Part shown: positions 44,289-52,021 of the stretch, one piece after another
How the letters are laid out: every line of letters starts with the position of its first letter
How positions within the stretch are numbered: the stretch's first letter is position 1
DNA from: Flagellimonas nanhaiensis
Lineage (GTDB): Bacteria; Bacteroidota; Bacteroidia; Flavobacteriales; Flavobacteriaceae
DNA length: 64,000 nucleotides
NCBI RefSeq assembly: GCF_003382275.1
Contig: NZ_QTJX01000001.1
Span: forward strand, 434,001-498,000
Direction of reading: 5' to 3'
Notes under the pieces: model-generated
What the model was told of the DNA's origin: nothing
Databases searched by the model: none
Seen by the model: the letters and a program-made list of their open reading frames with translations, nothing else
Program-made: the position numbers and the translations under genes

Positions 44289-45253
44289 TATAGGATTCCC
44301 TCGTTAATCAGATTATGTAGATGGACCACTCCCACGTAGGAACCATTGTCAAAGGCCAATAGCTGAGAGATTTCCTTTTCTTGAAGCATTTTCAATGCTT
44401 TGACGGCCAAGGTATCGACATCTACCGATTTTGGATTGGAAGTCATGATGTCCTTAGCGGTCAAACCATTTATATTGTCGTATTTGCTCAGCATCCTTCT
44501 AATATCTCCATCGGTCACCACCCCCACAACCTTGTCGTTCTCCATTACAGCGGTTACGCCAAGCATTTTTTCAGATATTTCTACAATTACCTCCTTGACA
44601 TTGGAATTGATATCAACCTGTGGTTTTTGATTGTTCACTACAATATCCGCAACCCTCAAGTATAATTTCTTACCCAAGGAACCTCCAGGGTGGTATTTGG
44701 CAAAATCCGCACTGCTGAAGCCCCGTAGTTCCAAAAGGCAAATAGCAAGTGCATCTCCCATTGCCATTTGGGCCGAAGTACTTGTTGTAGGGGCAAGGTT
44801 ATTGGGACAGGCTTCTTTTTCTACAAAGGTGTTAAGGACAAAATCGGCTTGTTTTGCCAAAATAGAATCCATATTCCCTGTGATACCAATTAGCTTGTTC
44901 TTACCAACCTTTATCAAAGGAAGCAAAGCTTTGATCTCTGGGGTGTTTCCACTTTTGGAAAGACAGACGACCACATCGTCTTTTTGAATTGTACCTAGGT
45001 CACCGTGAATGGCATCAGCAGCATGCATAAAAATAGCTGGGGTGCCAGTTGAGTTCAATGTGGCCACTATTTTTGACGCTATAATGGCGCTTTTACCAAC
45101 ACCTGAGACCACTACACGTCCCTGTGAATCCAAGATGTGCTGTACGGCATGGGCAAACTGGTCATCGAGTTGCCCCATTAAATTAAGTACCGCCTTGCCT
45201 TCGGTTTCAAGGGTTCTTTTTGCTATGGATAAAATAGACTGGATATTGTTCAA
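44288..45253 (-). CDS. kdsD: Arabinose-5-phosphate isomerase, KpsF/GutQ/KdsD family
   Basis: A 321-residue enzyme converting ribulose-5-phosphate to arabinose-5-phosphate for Kdo synthesis. The SIS domain at residues 30-185 includes RVVVSGVGKSAIIASKIVAT, AADAIHGDLGTI and SKSGNTPEIKALLPLI; two CBS domains follow at 205-320. The start codon is TTG (45253). Linked to lptB, this operon serves LPS production and export. It is divergent from recQ with about 180 bp between. Confidence 0.93.
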   Translation of the reverse strand: MNNIQSILSIAKRTLETEGKAVLNLMGQLDDQFAHAVQHILDSQGRVVVSGVGKSAIIASKIVATLNSTGTPAIFMHAADAIHGDLGTIQKDDVVVCLSKSGNTPEIKALLPLIKVGKNKLIGITGNMDSILAKQADFVLNTFVEKEACPNNLAPTTSTSAQMAMGDALAICLLELRGFSSADFAKYHPGGSLGKKLYLRVADIVVNNQKPQVDINSNVKEVIVEISEKMLGVTAVMENDKVVGVVTDGDIRRMLSKYDNINGLTAKDIMTSNPKSVDVDTLAVKALKMLQEKEISQLLAFDNGSYVGVVHLHNLINEGIL

Positions 45254-45325
45254 GGTAATTAACAGATTATCTAGATTGTATTCCTAAAAGAATGTCTTAT
45301 ATTTAAGATTACAAAACTAATCAAA

Positions 45326-45356
45326 CTATCTTTTACTAACCATTAACGAAAGATAG
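45326..45356. repeat. Inverted repeat between kdsD and recQ
   Basis: CTATCTTT (45326-45333) and AAAGATAG (45349-45356) are perfect inverted 8-mers separated by 15 nt, lying between the divergent starts of kdsD and recQ. It could be an operator; a chance origin cannot be excluded in A+T-rich sequence. Confidence 0.3.
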
Positions 45357-45437
45357 AATACTTCTTGTTTGAATTAAACACTCAAAATTGGAACTTCTAC
45401 AGTCTTGTATGACTGACTAAAATTGAAATATACGGAA

Positions 45438-47639
45438 ATGGGTCTTACAAACACCGATTTGCACTCTTCGCTTAAAAAACATTTTGGCTTTTCTAAATTC
45501 AAGGGACTACAGGAAAAAGTCATACAAAATATTCTGGACGACAAAGACACCTTTGTAATCATGCCCACTGGGGGCGGTAAATCTCTTTGTTACCAATTGC
45601 CCGCTATTATGAAAGAGGGTACTGCAATTGTGGTCTCCCCTTTGATTGCACTAATGAAAAATCAGGTAGATGCTATTAGGGGTATTTCTGAACAACACGG
45701 CATTGCCCACGTCCTCAATTCTTCTTTAACAAAAACAGAGGTAAAACAAGTTAAGGAAGACATGGTGAATGGACTCACCAAGCTGTTGTACGTAGCGCCT
45801 GAATCGCTAACCAAGGAAGAGAACGTAGAGTTCTTAAAAAGTGTGCCCCTCTCCTTTGTGGCTGTGGATGAAGCCCACTGCATCTCAGAATGGGGACATG
45901 ATTTTAGACCTGAATACAGAAATTTAAGAGGGATTATTAACCGCTTGGGCGATAACATTCCCATAATAGGTCTTACGGCAACCGCAACTCCCAAGGTACA
46001 GGAAGATATCATTAAGAATTTGGGCATGGTGGATGCCAAAGTTTTCAAGGCTTCTTTTAACAGGCCTAATCTTTTCTACGAGGTACGCCCCAAGACCCAA
46101 AATGTGGATGCGGATATCATACGTTTTGTAAAACAGAATGAGGGCAAATCTGGGATTGTTTATTGTTTGAGCCGAAAACGGGTTGAAGAATTGGCCCAGG
46201 TACTCCAGGTTAATGGGGTAAGTGCCGTGCCGTACCATGCAGGTTTTGATGCCAAGACAAGATCTAAGTATCAGGATATGTTCCTTATGGAAGAAGTGGA
46301 TGTTGTGGTGGCTACCATTGCCTTTGGTATGGGCATAGATAAACCCGATGTACGTTTTGTAATCCATCATGATATTCCCAAAAGCATAGAAAGCTATTAT
46401 CAAGAAACTGGAAGGGCAGGAAGAGACGGAGGAGAAGGCCATTGTCTTGCTTTTTATTCCTATAAGGATGTGGAAAAACTGGAGAAGTTTATGTCCGGGA
46501 AGCCTGTGGCGGAGCAGGAAATTGGAAATGCCCTGCTGCAAGAGATTGTGGCCTACGCCGAGACTTCAATGTCCAGAAGGAAGTTTATCCTTCATTATTT
46601 TGGTGAAGACTTTGATGAAACAAATGGGGAAGGGGCGGACATGGATGACAATGCCAGAAACCCCAAACCTAGGGAGGAAGCCAAGGACGAGGTGGTTAAA
46701 CTTTTGAGCGTGGTCAAGGATACCAATGAAAAATTCAAGACCAAGGAAATAGTGAAAATCCTAGTAGGAAAGACCAATGCCATGATTTCTTCGCACAAAA
46801 CAGACGAAAAAGAGTTTTTTGGTATTGGTTCAGATAAAGATGAAAACTACTGGATGGCCTTGGTAAGGCAGGTGCTGGTTGCTGGACTGCTGAAAAAAGA
46901 GATTGAGCAATATGGAATTCTCCATCTTACCCCGGGAGGAAAAGAATTTCTTCAAAAACCTGCGTCCTTTCAAATGACAAAGGATCATATATATCCTAAG
47001 GAAAACAGCAATGGCATTCTCACCGTCGCAAGGTCCAGTGGAGGCAGTGCAGATGACAATTTGATCAAACTACTTAAAGACCTTCGGAAAAAGGAGGCAA
47101 AAAAGTTGGGAGTACCCCCATTTGTGGTATTTCAGGACCCTTCTTTAGATGATATGGCCTTGAAGTATCCCATCAATATGGAGGAATTGATCAATATACA
47201 AGGTGTTGGTGAAGGAAAGGCAAAAAAATATGGTAAACCATTTATTGGTTTAATAGCTGACTACGTAGAGGAAAATGAGATTGTTCGCCCGGATGATCTA
47301 GTAGTAAAAAGCACCGGTGCCAATTCTGGTCTAAAACTGTATATTATTCAGAGTGTTGATAGAAAATTAGCTCTGGATGATATTGCCTCTGCTAAAGGAT
47401 TGGAGCTCCCAGAACTAATAAAAGAAATGGAACAGATTGTGTTCAGTGGCACTAAATTGAATATTGGTTATTGGATCGATGAAATTCTTGATGAGGATCA
47501 ACAAGAGGAGATCCATGATTATTTTTTGGATGCAGATACCGATTCCATCAGTCAGGCCGTAGAAGAATTTGATGGGGATTATGAAGATGAGGAACTAAGG
47601 ATGTACAGACTTAAATTTATAAGCGAAGTTGCCAATTAA
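45438..47639 (+). CDS. recQ: ATP-dependent DNA helicase RecQ
   Basis: A 733-residue helicase from the ATG at 45438 (MGLTNTDLHSSLKKHFGF); a TTG start 15 nt earlier is possible. Motif I is MPTGGGKSLCYQLPA, motif II is VDEAHCISEWGHDFRPEYR, motif VI is YYQETGRAGRDGGEG. A winged-helix/RQC region (about 395-520) and an HRDC domain (about 535-615) follow. An extra C-terminal helical segment ends in a highly acidic tail. It acts in recombination and replication-fork repair. Confidence 0.95.
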   Translation: MGLTNTDLHSSLKKHFGFSKFKGLQEKVIQNILDDKDTFVIMPTGGGKSLCYQLPAIMKEGTAIVVSPLIALMKNQVDAIRGISEQHGIAHVLNSSLTKTEVKQVKEDMVNGLTKLLYVAPESLTKEENVEFLKSVPLSFVAVDEAHCISEWGHDFRPEYRNLRGIINRLGDNIPIIGLTATATPKVQEDIIKNLGMVDAKVFKASFNRPNLFYEVRPKTQNVDADIIRFVKQNEGKSGIVYCLSRKRVEELAQVLQVNGVSAVPYHAGFDAKTRSKYQDMFLMEEVDVVVATIAFGMGIDKPDVRFVIHHDIPKSIESYYQETGRAGRDGGEGHCLAFYSYKDVEKLEKFMSGKPVAEQEIGNALLQEIVAYAETSMSRRKFILHYFGEDFDETNGEGADMDDNARNPKPREEAKDEVVKLLSVVKDTNEKFKTKEIVKILVGKTNAMISSHKTDEKEFFGIGSDKDENYWMALVRQVLVAGLLKKEIEQYGILHLTPGGKEFLQKPASFQMTKDHIYPKENSNGILTVARSSGGSADDNLIKLLKDLRKKEAKKLGVPPFVVFQDPSLDDMALKYPINMEELINIQGVGEGKAKKYGKPFIGLIADYVEENEIVRPDDLVVKSTGANSGLKLYIIQSVDRKLALDDIASAKGLELPELIKEMEQIVFSGTKLNIGYWIDEILDEDQQEEIHDYFLDADTDSISQAVEEFDGDYEDEELRMYRLKFISEVAN

Positions 47640-48040
47640 GGCGCTAAATGTGTAAAAGGAGCAATAGGCAAATTCCTTAGTAGCATAAAAATCAAAACTA
47701 TTGCCAAAACAATCAAGGGAGCGTACCTGTAACTTAGCAGGCTTTTCCCTTTTATCACTTTCCACTTGACAAGAAAATGATGGATAATGGCCAAAAAGGC
47801 GGGGAGCAACAAGAAATTGTGGCTCATGGCCTCTACAAACCTGAAATGCAATAAATCATGTATGGCCCTTTGGGTTCCACAACCAGAACAATAGATGCCC
47901 AAATATTGGTTGAAGGGACATTTTGGAAACAAAAGCCCCTGCTCCGGATTAAAGGAAAAGTAAAGGAGTATTGCTACAAGTAACAATACTCCCAATATAC
48001 CTAAAAGGTATGCTCTTTTAATAGCCACTAGACATTGCAC
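47636..48040 (-). CDS. DUF2752 domain membrane protein (first copy)
   Basis: A 134-residue protein with three or four hydrophobic segments. The DUF2752 signature is clear at residues 41-67: CP followed by GIYCSGCGTQRAIHDLLHF. This C-x-GCGxQR motif is invariant in the family; function is unknown. The start overlaps the end of the CD225 gene by 23 nt and the stop overlaps the convergent recQ end by 4 nt. It is the last of four small membrane-protein genes. Confidence 0.87.
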   Translation of the reverse strand: MQCLVAIKRAYLLGILGVLLLVAILLYFSFNPEQGLLFPKCPFNQYLGIYCSGCGTQRAIHDLLHFRFVEAMSHNFLLLPAFLAIIHHFLVKWKVIKGKSLLSYRYAPLIVLAIVLIFMLLRNLPIAPFTHLAP

Positions 48041-48299
48041 CTAAAAATGCAAATCCAAATATGGCGATATAAATGATCCAGATTACAGCGGCGAGGCCTA
48101 TTCCAATAAATGCCCACAATCTAGCATTTTTGGAAGCTCTCTCGGCTTGCTCATATTCTCCTCTGGCATAGTGCTCATTTACCTTGGATGCATAAATTAT
48201 ACTGGCAATTCCAGTTGCCAGACAGCAAAAAACTGTACTTAAAATAGCCACCACCATGTAATTGTTTGGTTTTGGCGGCATGTTTTGGTTGTTTTCCAT
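48018..48299 (-). CDS. CD225/dispanin family membrane protein
   Basis: A 93-residue two-helix protein: MENNQNMPPKPNNYMVVAIL, a helix containing STVFCCLATGIASIIYASKV, a conserved loop NEHYARGEYEQAERASKNAR, and a second helix. This is the layout of CD225/dispanin proteins, related to the eukaryotic interferon-induced transmembrane proteins, that influence membrane curvature or fusion. The bacterial role is unknown. It is 14 nt after the CCC-motif gene. Confidence 0.87.
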   Translation of the reverse strand: MENNQNMPPKPNNYMVVAILSTVFCCLATGIASIIYASKVNEHYARGEYEQAERASKNARLWAFIGIGLAAVIWIIYIAIFGFAFLGAMSSGY

Positions 48300-48313
48300 T
48301 GGTTGTGTATTAA

Positions 48314-48637
48314 TTATTGGTATTGTTCCATCATTTCATTTACTCGTTCCATATAGCCTTCCCAGCCACCCATTTGGTTGATTGACCAGATGCTATAGAA
48401 GAAGTAAAGTGCCCCTAGGATCATGCCGATTATTGCTACAATCTTAACGGTTTTCAAAGTACTGTAGTTCGTATAGCTCTCTGGGCTTTCCGCATAGGTT
48501 TTTTCATCTTTTCTGATAAGGAAGAATGCTATCCCCGCAAGAATCAGTCCGGGTACTCCCCCAAAACAGCAACAGATATAGGAAAAAATGGCCAGAACTA
48601 GTGCAAGCGTAACGTTTGGTAATTTTTTTTGTTCCAT
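48314..48637 (-). CDS. CCC-motif membrane protein
   Basis: A 107-residue protein with two or three helices. The first helix carries a triple cysteine followed by FGG (FSYICCCFGGVPGLILAGIA), the mark of the flavobacterial CCC-motif membrane family, which is related to CD225/TM2-like proteins. The loop is SPESYTNYSTLKTVKIVAII. It is in the same run as CD225 and the DUF2752 genes. Confidence 0.82.
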   Translation of the reverse strand: MEQKKLPNVTLALVLAIFSYICCCFGGVPGLILAGIAFFLIRKDEKTYAESPESYTNYSTLKTVKIVAIIGMILGALYFFYSIWSINQMGGWEGYMERVNEMMEQYQ

Positions 48638-48648
48638 GGATTTAATAG

Positions 48649-49050
48649 TTAGTTGAAAATAGTGCTCAATTTTAATATATAGTTAATAAGAATAAAACCA
48701 GCTGTCATTAACATCAAAGACATTTTGATTTGATTGGCATATTTAAATTTGATAAAAAGATTGGTAACCAAAAAAAACAGGAGCAATACTAAAGGATATA
48801 TTGCCGGGTACATCTTAAATGCTGATACAAATTCACCCTGAAAAAGTAAATGTACAGAGCGCTGTATACCACAACCTGGGCACTCAAGACCAAACATTTG
48901 TTTGTTTAGGCATGGCAACATAAAATCTTCTGTGCTAAGAGTAAAAATGGTTGGTTGTAGGTACATGGTTGCTGTAACTTCGATGAAAAATACTATTATT
49001 TTTGCTATTGATATTAAAATTCTGGATTTTTTTGGATAAAGCGTAGACAA
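48649..49050 (-). CDS. DUF2752 domain membrane protein (second copy)
   Basis: A 133-residue membrane protein with the same signature as the first copy, CLNKQMFGLECPGCGIQRSV at about residues 47-66, plus three hydrophobic segments. The assigned start is TTG at 49050, immediately back to back with the ATG of the divergent Smr gene. An ATG at 48966 would remove the first helix, which the other copy retains. The true start is therefore uncertain; ATT at 49020 is another option. It heads the four-gene membrane cluster. Confidence 0.78.
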   Translation of the reverse strand: MSTLYPKKSRILISIAKIIVFFIEVTATMYLQPTIFTLSTEDFMLPCLNKQMFGLECPGCGIQRSVHLLFQGEFVSAFKMYPAIYPLVLLLFFLVTNLFIKFKYANQIKMSLMLMTAGFILINYILKLSTIFN

Positions 49051-49590
49051 ATGAGCTTACTAATAGGGGATAAGGTTGAGGTCTTGGACGAAGCCTCCTC
49101 CGGGAGAGTTGTGGACATTGAAGGCGATATGGCCACTGTGGTTATGGATGATGGTTTCACGTTGAAATATTCTATCAAAGAATTGATTAAGATAGAAGGG
49201 GATATCAAGGTCTCAAACTACGAAGTGGCGAAAGTCAAGGGGGAAAAAGAGGTTCAAAAAAAGAAGAAAGACCCAGTTCGCAAACCAAAGCAGAGAAACG
49301 AAGCCAGAATGGTTGTGGATCTTCACATACACCAATTGGTAAAATCCAGTAAAAACCTAAGCAATTTTGATATACTCAATCTACAATTGGATGCGGCCAA
49401 AAGGCAGTTGGATTTTGCAATCGGAAAACGCATCCAGAAGGTGGTTTTTGTACACGGAGTTGGGGAAGGAATCCTCAAGGAAGAATTGAAATATCTCTTT
49501 AAAAAATATGAGAACCTCAAGTTCTATGATGCCGATTACCAAAAATATGGGCTGGGTGCCACTGAGGTCTACATCTTTCAGAATGGCTAA
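49051..49590 (+). CDS. Smr/MutS2-like domain protein
   Basis: A 179-residue protein. The N-terminal 60 residues form a small beta-rich, KOW/SH3-like domain (LLIGDKVEVLDEASSGRVVD). After a Lys-rich linker (EKEVQKKKKDPVRKPKQRNE), a Smr domain follows, with VVDLHIHQLVKSSKNLSNFD, KVVFVHGVGEGILKEELKYL and the closing GLGATEVYIF. Stand-alone Smr domains have nuclease activity on DNA or RNA; here no MutS ATPase is attached. A TATTTTTG box is at 48997-49004. Confidence 0.87.
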   Translation: MSLLIGDKVEVLDEASSGRVVDIEGDMATVVMDDGFTLKYSIKELIKIEGDIKVSNYEVAKVKGEKEVQKKKKDPVRKPKQRNEARMVVDLHIHQLVKSSKNLSNFDILNLQLDAAKRQLDFAIGKRIQKVVFVHGVGEGILKEELKYLFKKYENLKFYDADYQKYGLGATEVYIFQNG

Positions 49591-50105
49591 TTGGGAATGG
49601 CCGTTGTAACCTCACCAAACTCGTTGATGCTCAAATTGGTGATGCGCTCACCGGACTCGGTAATAAATGAAATACCACTTAAGCTAATGGTATGGACAAA
49701 ATTGTTGTTTTCCTCGTCCGCCACCGTTTCAATGATTACCATCCCGTCCCCGGCCTCTATCTCATCAGTAACAGTAGGGGTTACCGGAGGTATATCATCG
49801 CAAAAATAGCTGGAGGTAACGTTCTCCGAAAAAATACGGTACGTAAGTTTGGTTTGACTTGGTACAGTACTCTCGGTAGTAACAGTTTCACCAACCACAC
49901 CATTGTTCAATGCTCCATTTTGAAGCTCCATGATCAATGCTTCATCCTCGCTTATTTTAAAAAGAACATTACTCGATTCCGCAACAGGATCAGTACAATT
50001 CTGAATGGTGGCACTATCAAAGTCAATGGTCTCTATCTGTAGGTCGCCATCACTGCAAGAATAAAATGATATGATAAGAAGTGCGGGCAGTAAAAAATTT
50101 CTCAT
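49587..50105 (-). CDS. Putative lipoprotein of unknown function
   Basis: A 172-residue protein with a lipobox (LIISFYSCSDGD, Cys17). The mature part is acidic, contains a pair of Cys (NCTDP and YFCDDIPP) and reads like a beta-sandwich. No family is recognised. A -7 box TAAATTTG (plus-strand CAAATTTA, 50110-50117) lies 5 nt before the ATG. It is convergent with the Smr gene (4-nt overlap). Confidence 0.7.
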   Translation of the reverse strand: MRNFLLPALLIISFYSCSDGDLQIETIDFDSATIQNCTDPVAESSNVLFKISEDEALIMELQNGALNNGVVGETVTTESTVPSQTKLTYRIFSENVTSSYFCDDIPPVTPTVTDEIEAGDGMVIIETVADEENNNFVHTISLSGISFITESGERITNLSINEFGEVTTAIPN

Positions 50106-50181
50106 GCCCCAAATTTAAAGCAATTCCATTTTAATAGACCATCCAAAGAAATACTTTAAAAGAAATTAACTTTATTTCCGC

Positions 50182-50189
50182 TATTTTTG
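50182..50189 (+). promoter_or_regulatory. Candidate -7 box for the cysteine desulfurase gene
   Basis: TATTTTTG is an exact TAnnTTTG match, 26 nt before the ATG at 50216, implying a leader near 20 nt. No TTG at the preferred -33 distance was found. Confidence 0.5.
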
Positions 50190-50215
50190 GCAGGTTAAAA
50201 ATTGATAGCTAAGTC

Positions 50216-51364
50216 ATGCAAAAAGTGTATCTGGACAATGCGGCAACTACCCAAGTAAGGGAAGAAGTAATAGCCAAAATGCAGGAAGCCCTTGCTGAGC
50301 ATTATGGAAACCCTTCTTCAACCCATAGTTTTGGAAGAACGGCCAAGACGGTGGTTGAAAAAGCTAGAAAGACCATTGCCAAAACATTGAATGCCCAACC
50401 TTCTGAGATTATATTCACCTCTGGGGGAACCGAGGCGGACAATATGATATTGAGATGTGCTGTTCGCGATCTTGGGGTGGAGACCCTGATAACTTCCAAA
50501 GTTGAGCATCATGCGGTATTGCATACTGCTGAAGAGTTGGAAAAAGAATTCAATGTTACCCTACAATTTGTTGATTTAGATGAAAATGGGACTCCAGTAT
50601 TATCTCATTTGGAGACATTGTTGAAGCAAGACGATTCCAAAAAACTGGTCAGCTTAATGCATGTGAACAATGAGATTGGTAACATTTTAGATATTGAATC
50701 CGTGGCGAAACTTTGTCATGAGAACGGCGCTCTGTTCCATTCAGACACTGTTCAATCTATAGGACATTACCCATGGGATGTACAAACAGTCCCTATTGAT
50801 TTTATGGTAGCCGCTGCACATAAATTCCATGGCCCAAAAGGAATAGGTTTTGCCTTTATTAGAAAGAATTCTGGATTAAAACCCTTCATTTTTGGAGGCT
50901 CACAAGAACGAGGTTTCCGAGCTGGTACAGAACCATTCCATAATATTGTAGGGTTGGAAGAGGCTTTTGTGAAATCCTATGAGAATCTGCAAGAAGAGAC
51001 CCGTTTCGTTAGAGGATTGAAGCAATATTTTATTGAAAAAATAGCTGAAAAAATCCCAGGAGTTGAGTTTAACGGACTTTCGGGGGATATGGGAAAAAGT
51101 ACCTATACCCTGGCAAATATTAGATTGCCCTTTGACAAACAGAAAGGCCTGATGTTGTTGTTCCACCTAGATATGAAGGGAATTGCCTGTTCCAAAGGAA
51201 GTGCTTGCCAATCGGGAAGCAATTTGGGGTCTCATGTGCTCACCCAAATCCTGGCTACTGAGGAATTGGAAAAACCTTCCATTCGGTTCTCATTTTCCAA
51301 ATACAACACCAAGGAGGAATTGGACTATGCCATAGACGTGCTCAAGGAGTTTGCAGAGAGTTGA
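50216..51364 (+). CDS. Cysteine desulfurase family protein (IscS/NifS-like)
   Basis: A 382-residue PLP-dependent aminotransferase-fold enzyme that mobilises sulfur from cysteine. N-terminus MQKVYLDNAATTQVREEVIA; the PLP-lysine is in VAAAHKFHGPKGIGFAFIRK; the catalytic cysteine is in the loop GIACSKGSACQSGSNLGSHV. No IscU/SufE gene is adjacent. Because the SUF pathway usually serves Bacteroidota, this extra enzyme may supply sulfur for tRNA thiolation or other uses (inference). Confidence 0.92.
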   Translation: MQKVYLDNAATTQVREEVIAKMQEALAEHYGNPSSTHSFGRTAKTVVEKARKTIAKTLNAQPSEIIFTSGGTEADNMILRCAVRDLGVETLITSKVEHHAVLHTAEELEKEFNVTLQFVDLDENGTPVLSHLETLLKQDDSKKLVSLMHVNNEIGNILDIESVAKLCHENGALFHSDTVQSIGHYPWDVQTVPIDFMVAAAHKFHGPKGIGFAFIRKNSGLKPFIFGGSQERGFRAGTEPFHNIVGLEEAFVKSYENLQEETRFVRGLKQYFIEKIAEKIPGVEFNGLSGDMGKSTYTLANIRLPFDKQKGLMLLFHLDMKGIACSKGSACQSGSNLGSHVLTQILATEELEKPSIRFSFSKYNTKEELDYAIDVLKEFAES

Positions 51365-52012
51365 TTACCCCTTGTTTTTACGCTTCTTTTCTTTGTCGTA
51401 AGGGAACTTACGTGAAGCCAGTTTCATCATTTTGTCAATGAGTTCCGTGGTATTTTTTCCGGTTTTTTTGTCGATGGCCTTTTCGTATTTCCACAACAAC
51501 TTACCAGTTTCCCCATCACTGACCTTAATGCCTATTCTCCCATAATTGGCATCCCTAAAATAGTCCAGAAGGCTAAAATTGGTAGGTACTCCTTCGGAGA
51601 GAAGAATATTGAGTTTTAGATTACCACTGATGATACCGTCCACATTTAAAATCTTGCACAACTGCTTTGTGGTGTAAATGTCAAGATTATCGTAATTGAT
51701 ATTATTCTGGTTGAGTATTGCGTTGGTATCTTCAATGTTCTGGAAATTCACATTGAATTTTTTTCTTTTTTTTCGCTTTGAGAAGTACGTTTCTAGGGCA
51801 TTTTGGACGGCAAACCCCTCTCTTCTTGCCAATTCTGCCAGTTCATTGGGATCGACATTCTCCTTGAGGTCCAAATTTGTAATAAAAGGAATGATGGCCA
51901 ATACCCTATGGTCTTTGGAGAGCTCATCAAATTTTCTGTGCTCATAGATGTTTTTCTGTGCCGATACCAGGGCAACCATAAAGAACAGCAAGAAGGCCAG
52001 AATTTTTTTCAT
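51365..52012 (-). CDS. Secreted protein of unknown function, CsgG/LpoB-like pattern
   Basis: A 215-residue protein with a signal peptide (MKKILAFLLFFMVALVSAQK). The sequence has the flow RVLAIIPFITNL, a central YTTKQLCKILNVDGIISGNL and a late SDGETGKLLWKYEKAIDKKT, which recalls the CsgG/LpoB-type periplasmic fold; I could not confirm it. A very basic stretch (YFSKRKKRKKFNVN) and a basic C-terminus (KEKKRKNKG) are unusual. It is 9 nt downstream of the TonB receptor gene and likely co-transcribed. Confidence 0.65.
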   Translation of the reverse strand: MKKILAFLLFFMVALVSAQKNIYEHRKFDELSKDHRVLAIIPFITNLDLKENVDPNELAELARREGFAVQNALETYFSKRKKRKKFNVNFQNIEDTNAILNQNNINYDNLDIYTTKQLCKILNVDGIISGNLKLNILLSEGVPTNFSLLDYFRDANYGRIGIKVSDGETGKLLWKYEKAIDKKTGKNTTELIDKMMKLASRKFPYDKEKKRKNKG

Positions 52013-52021
52013 GCATCAATT

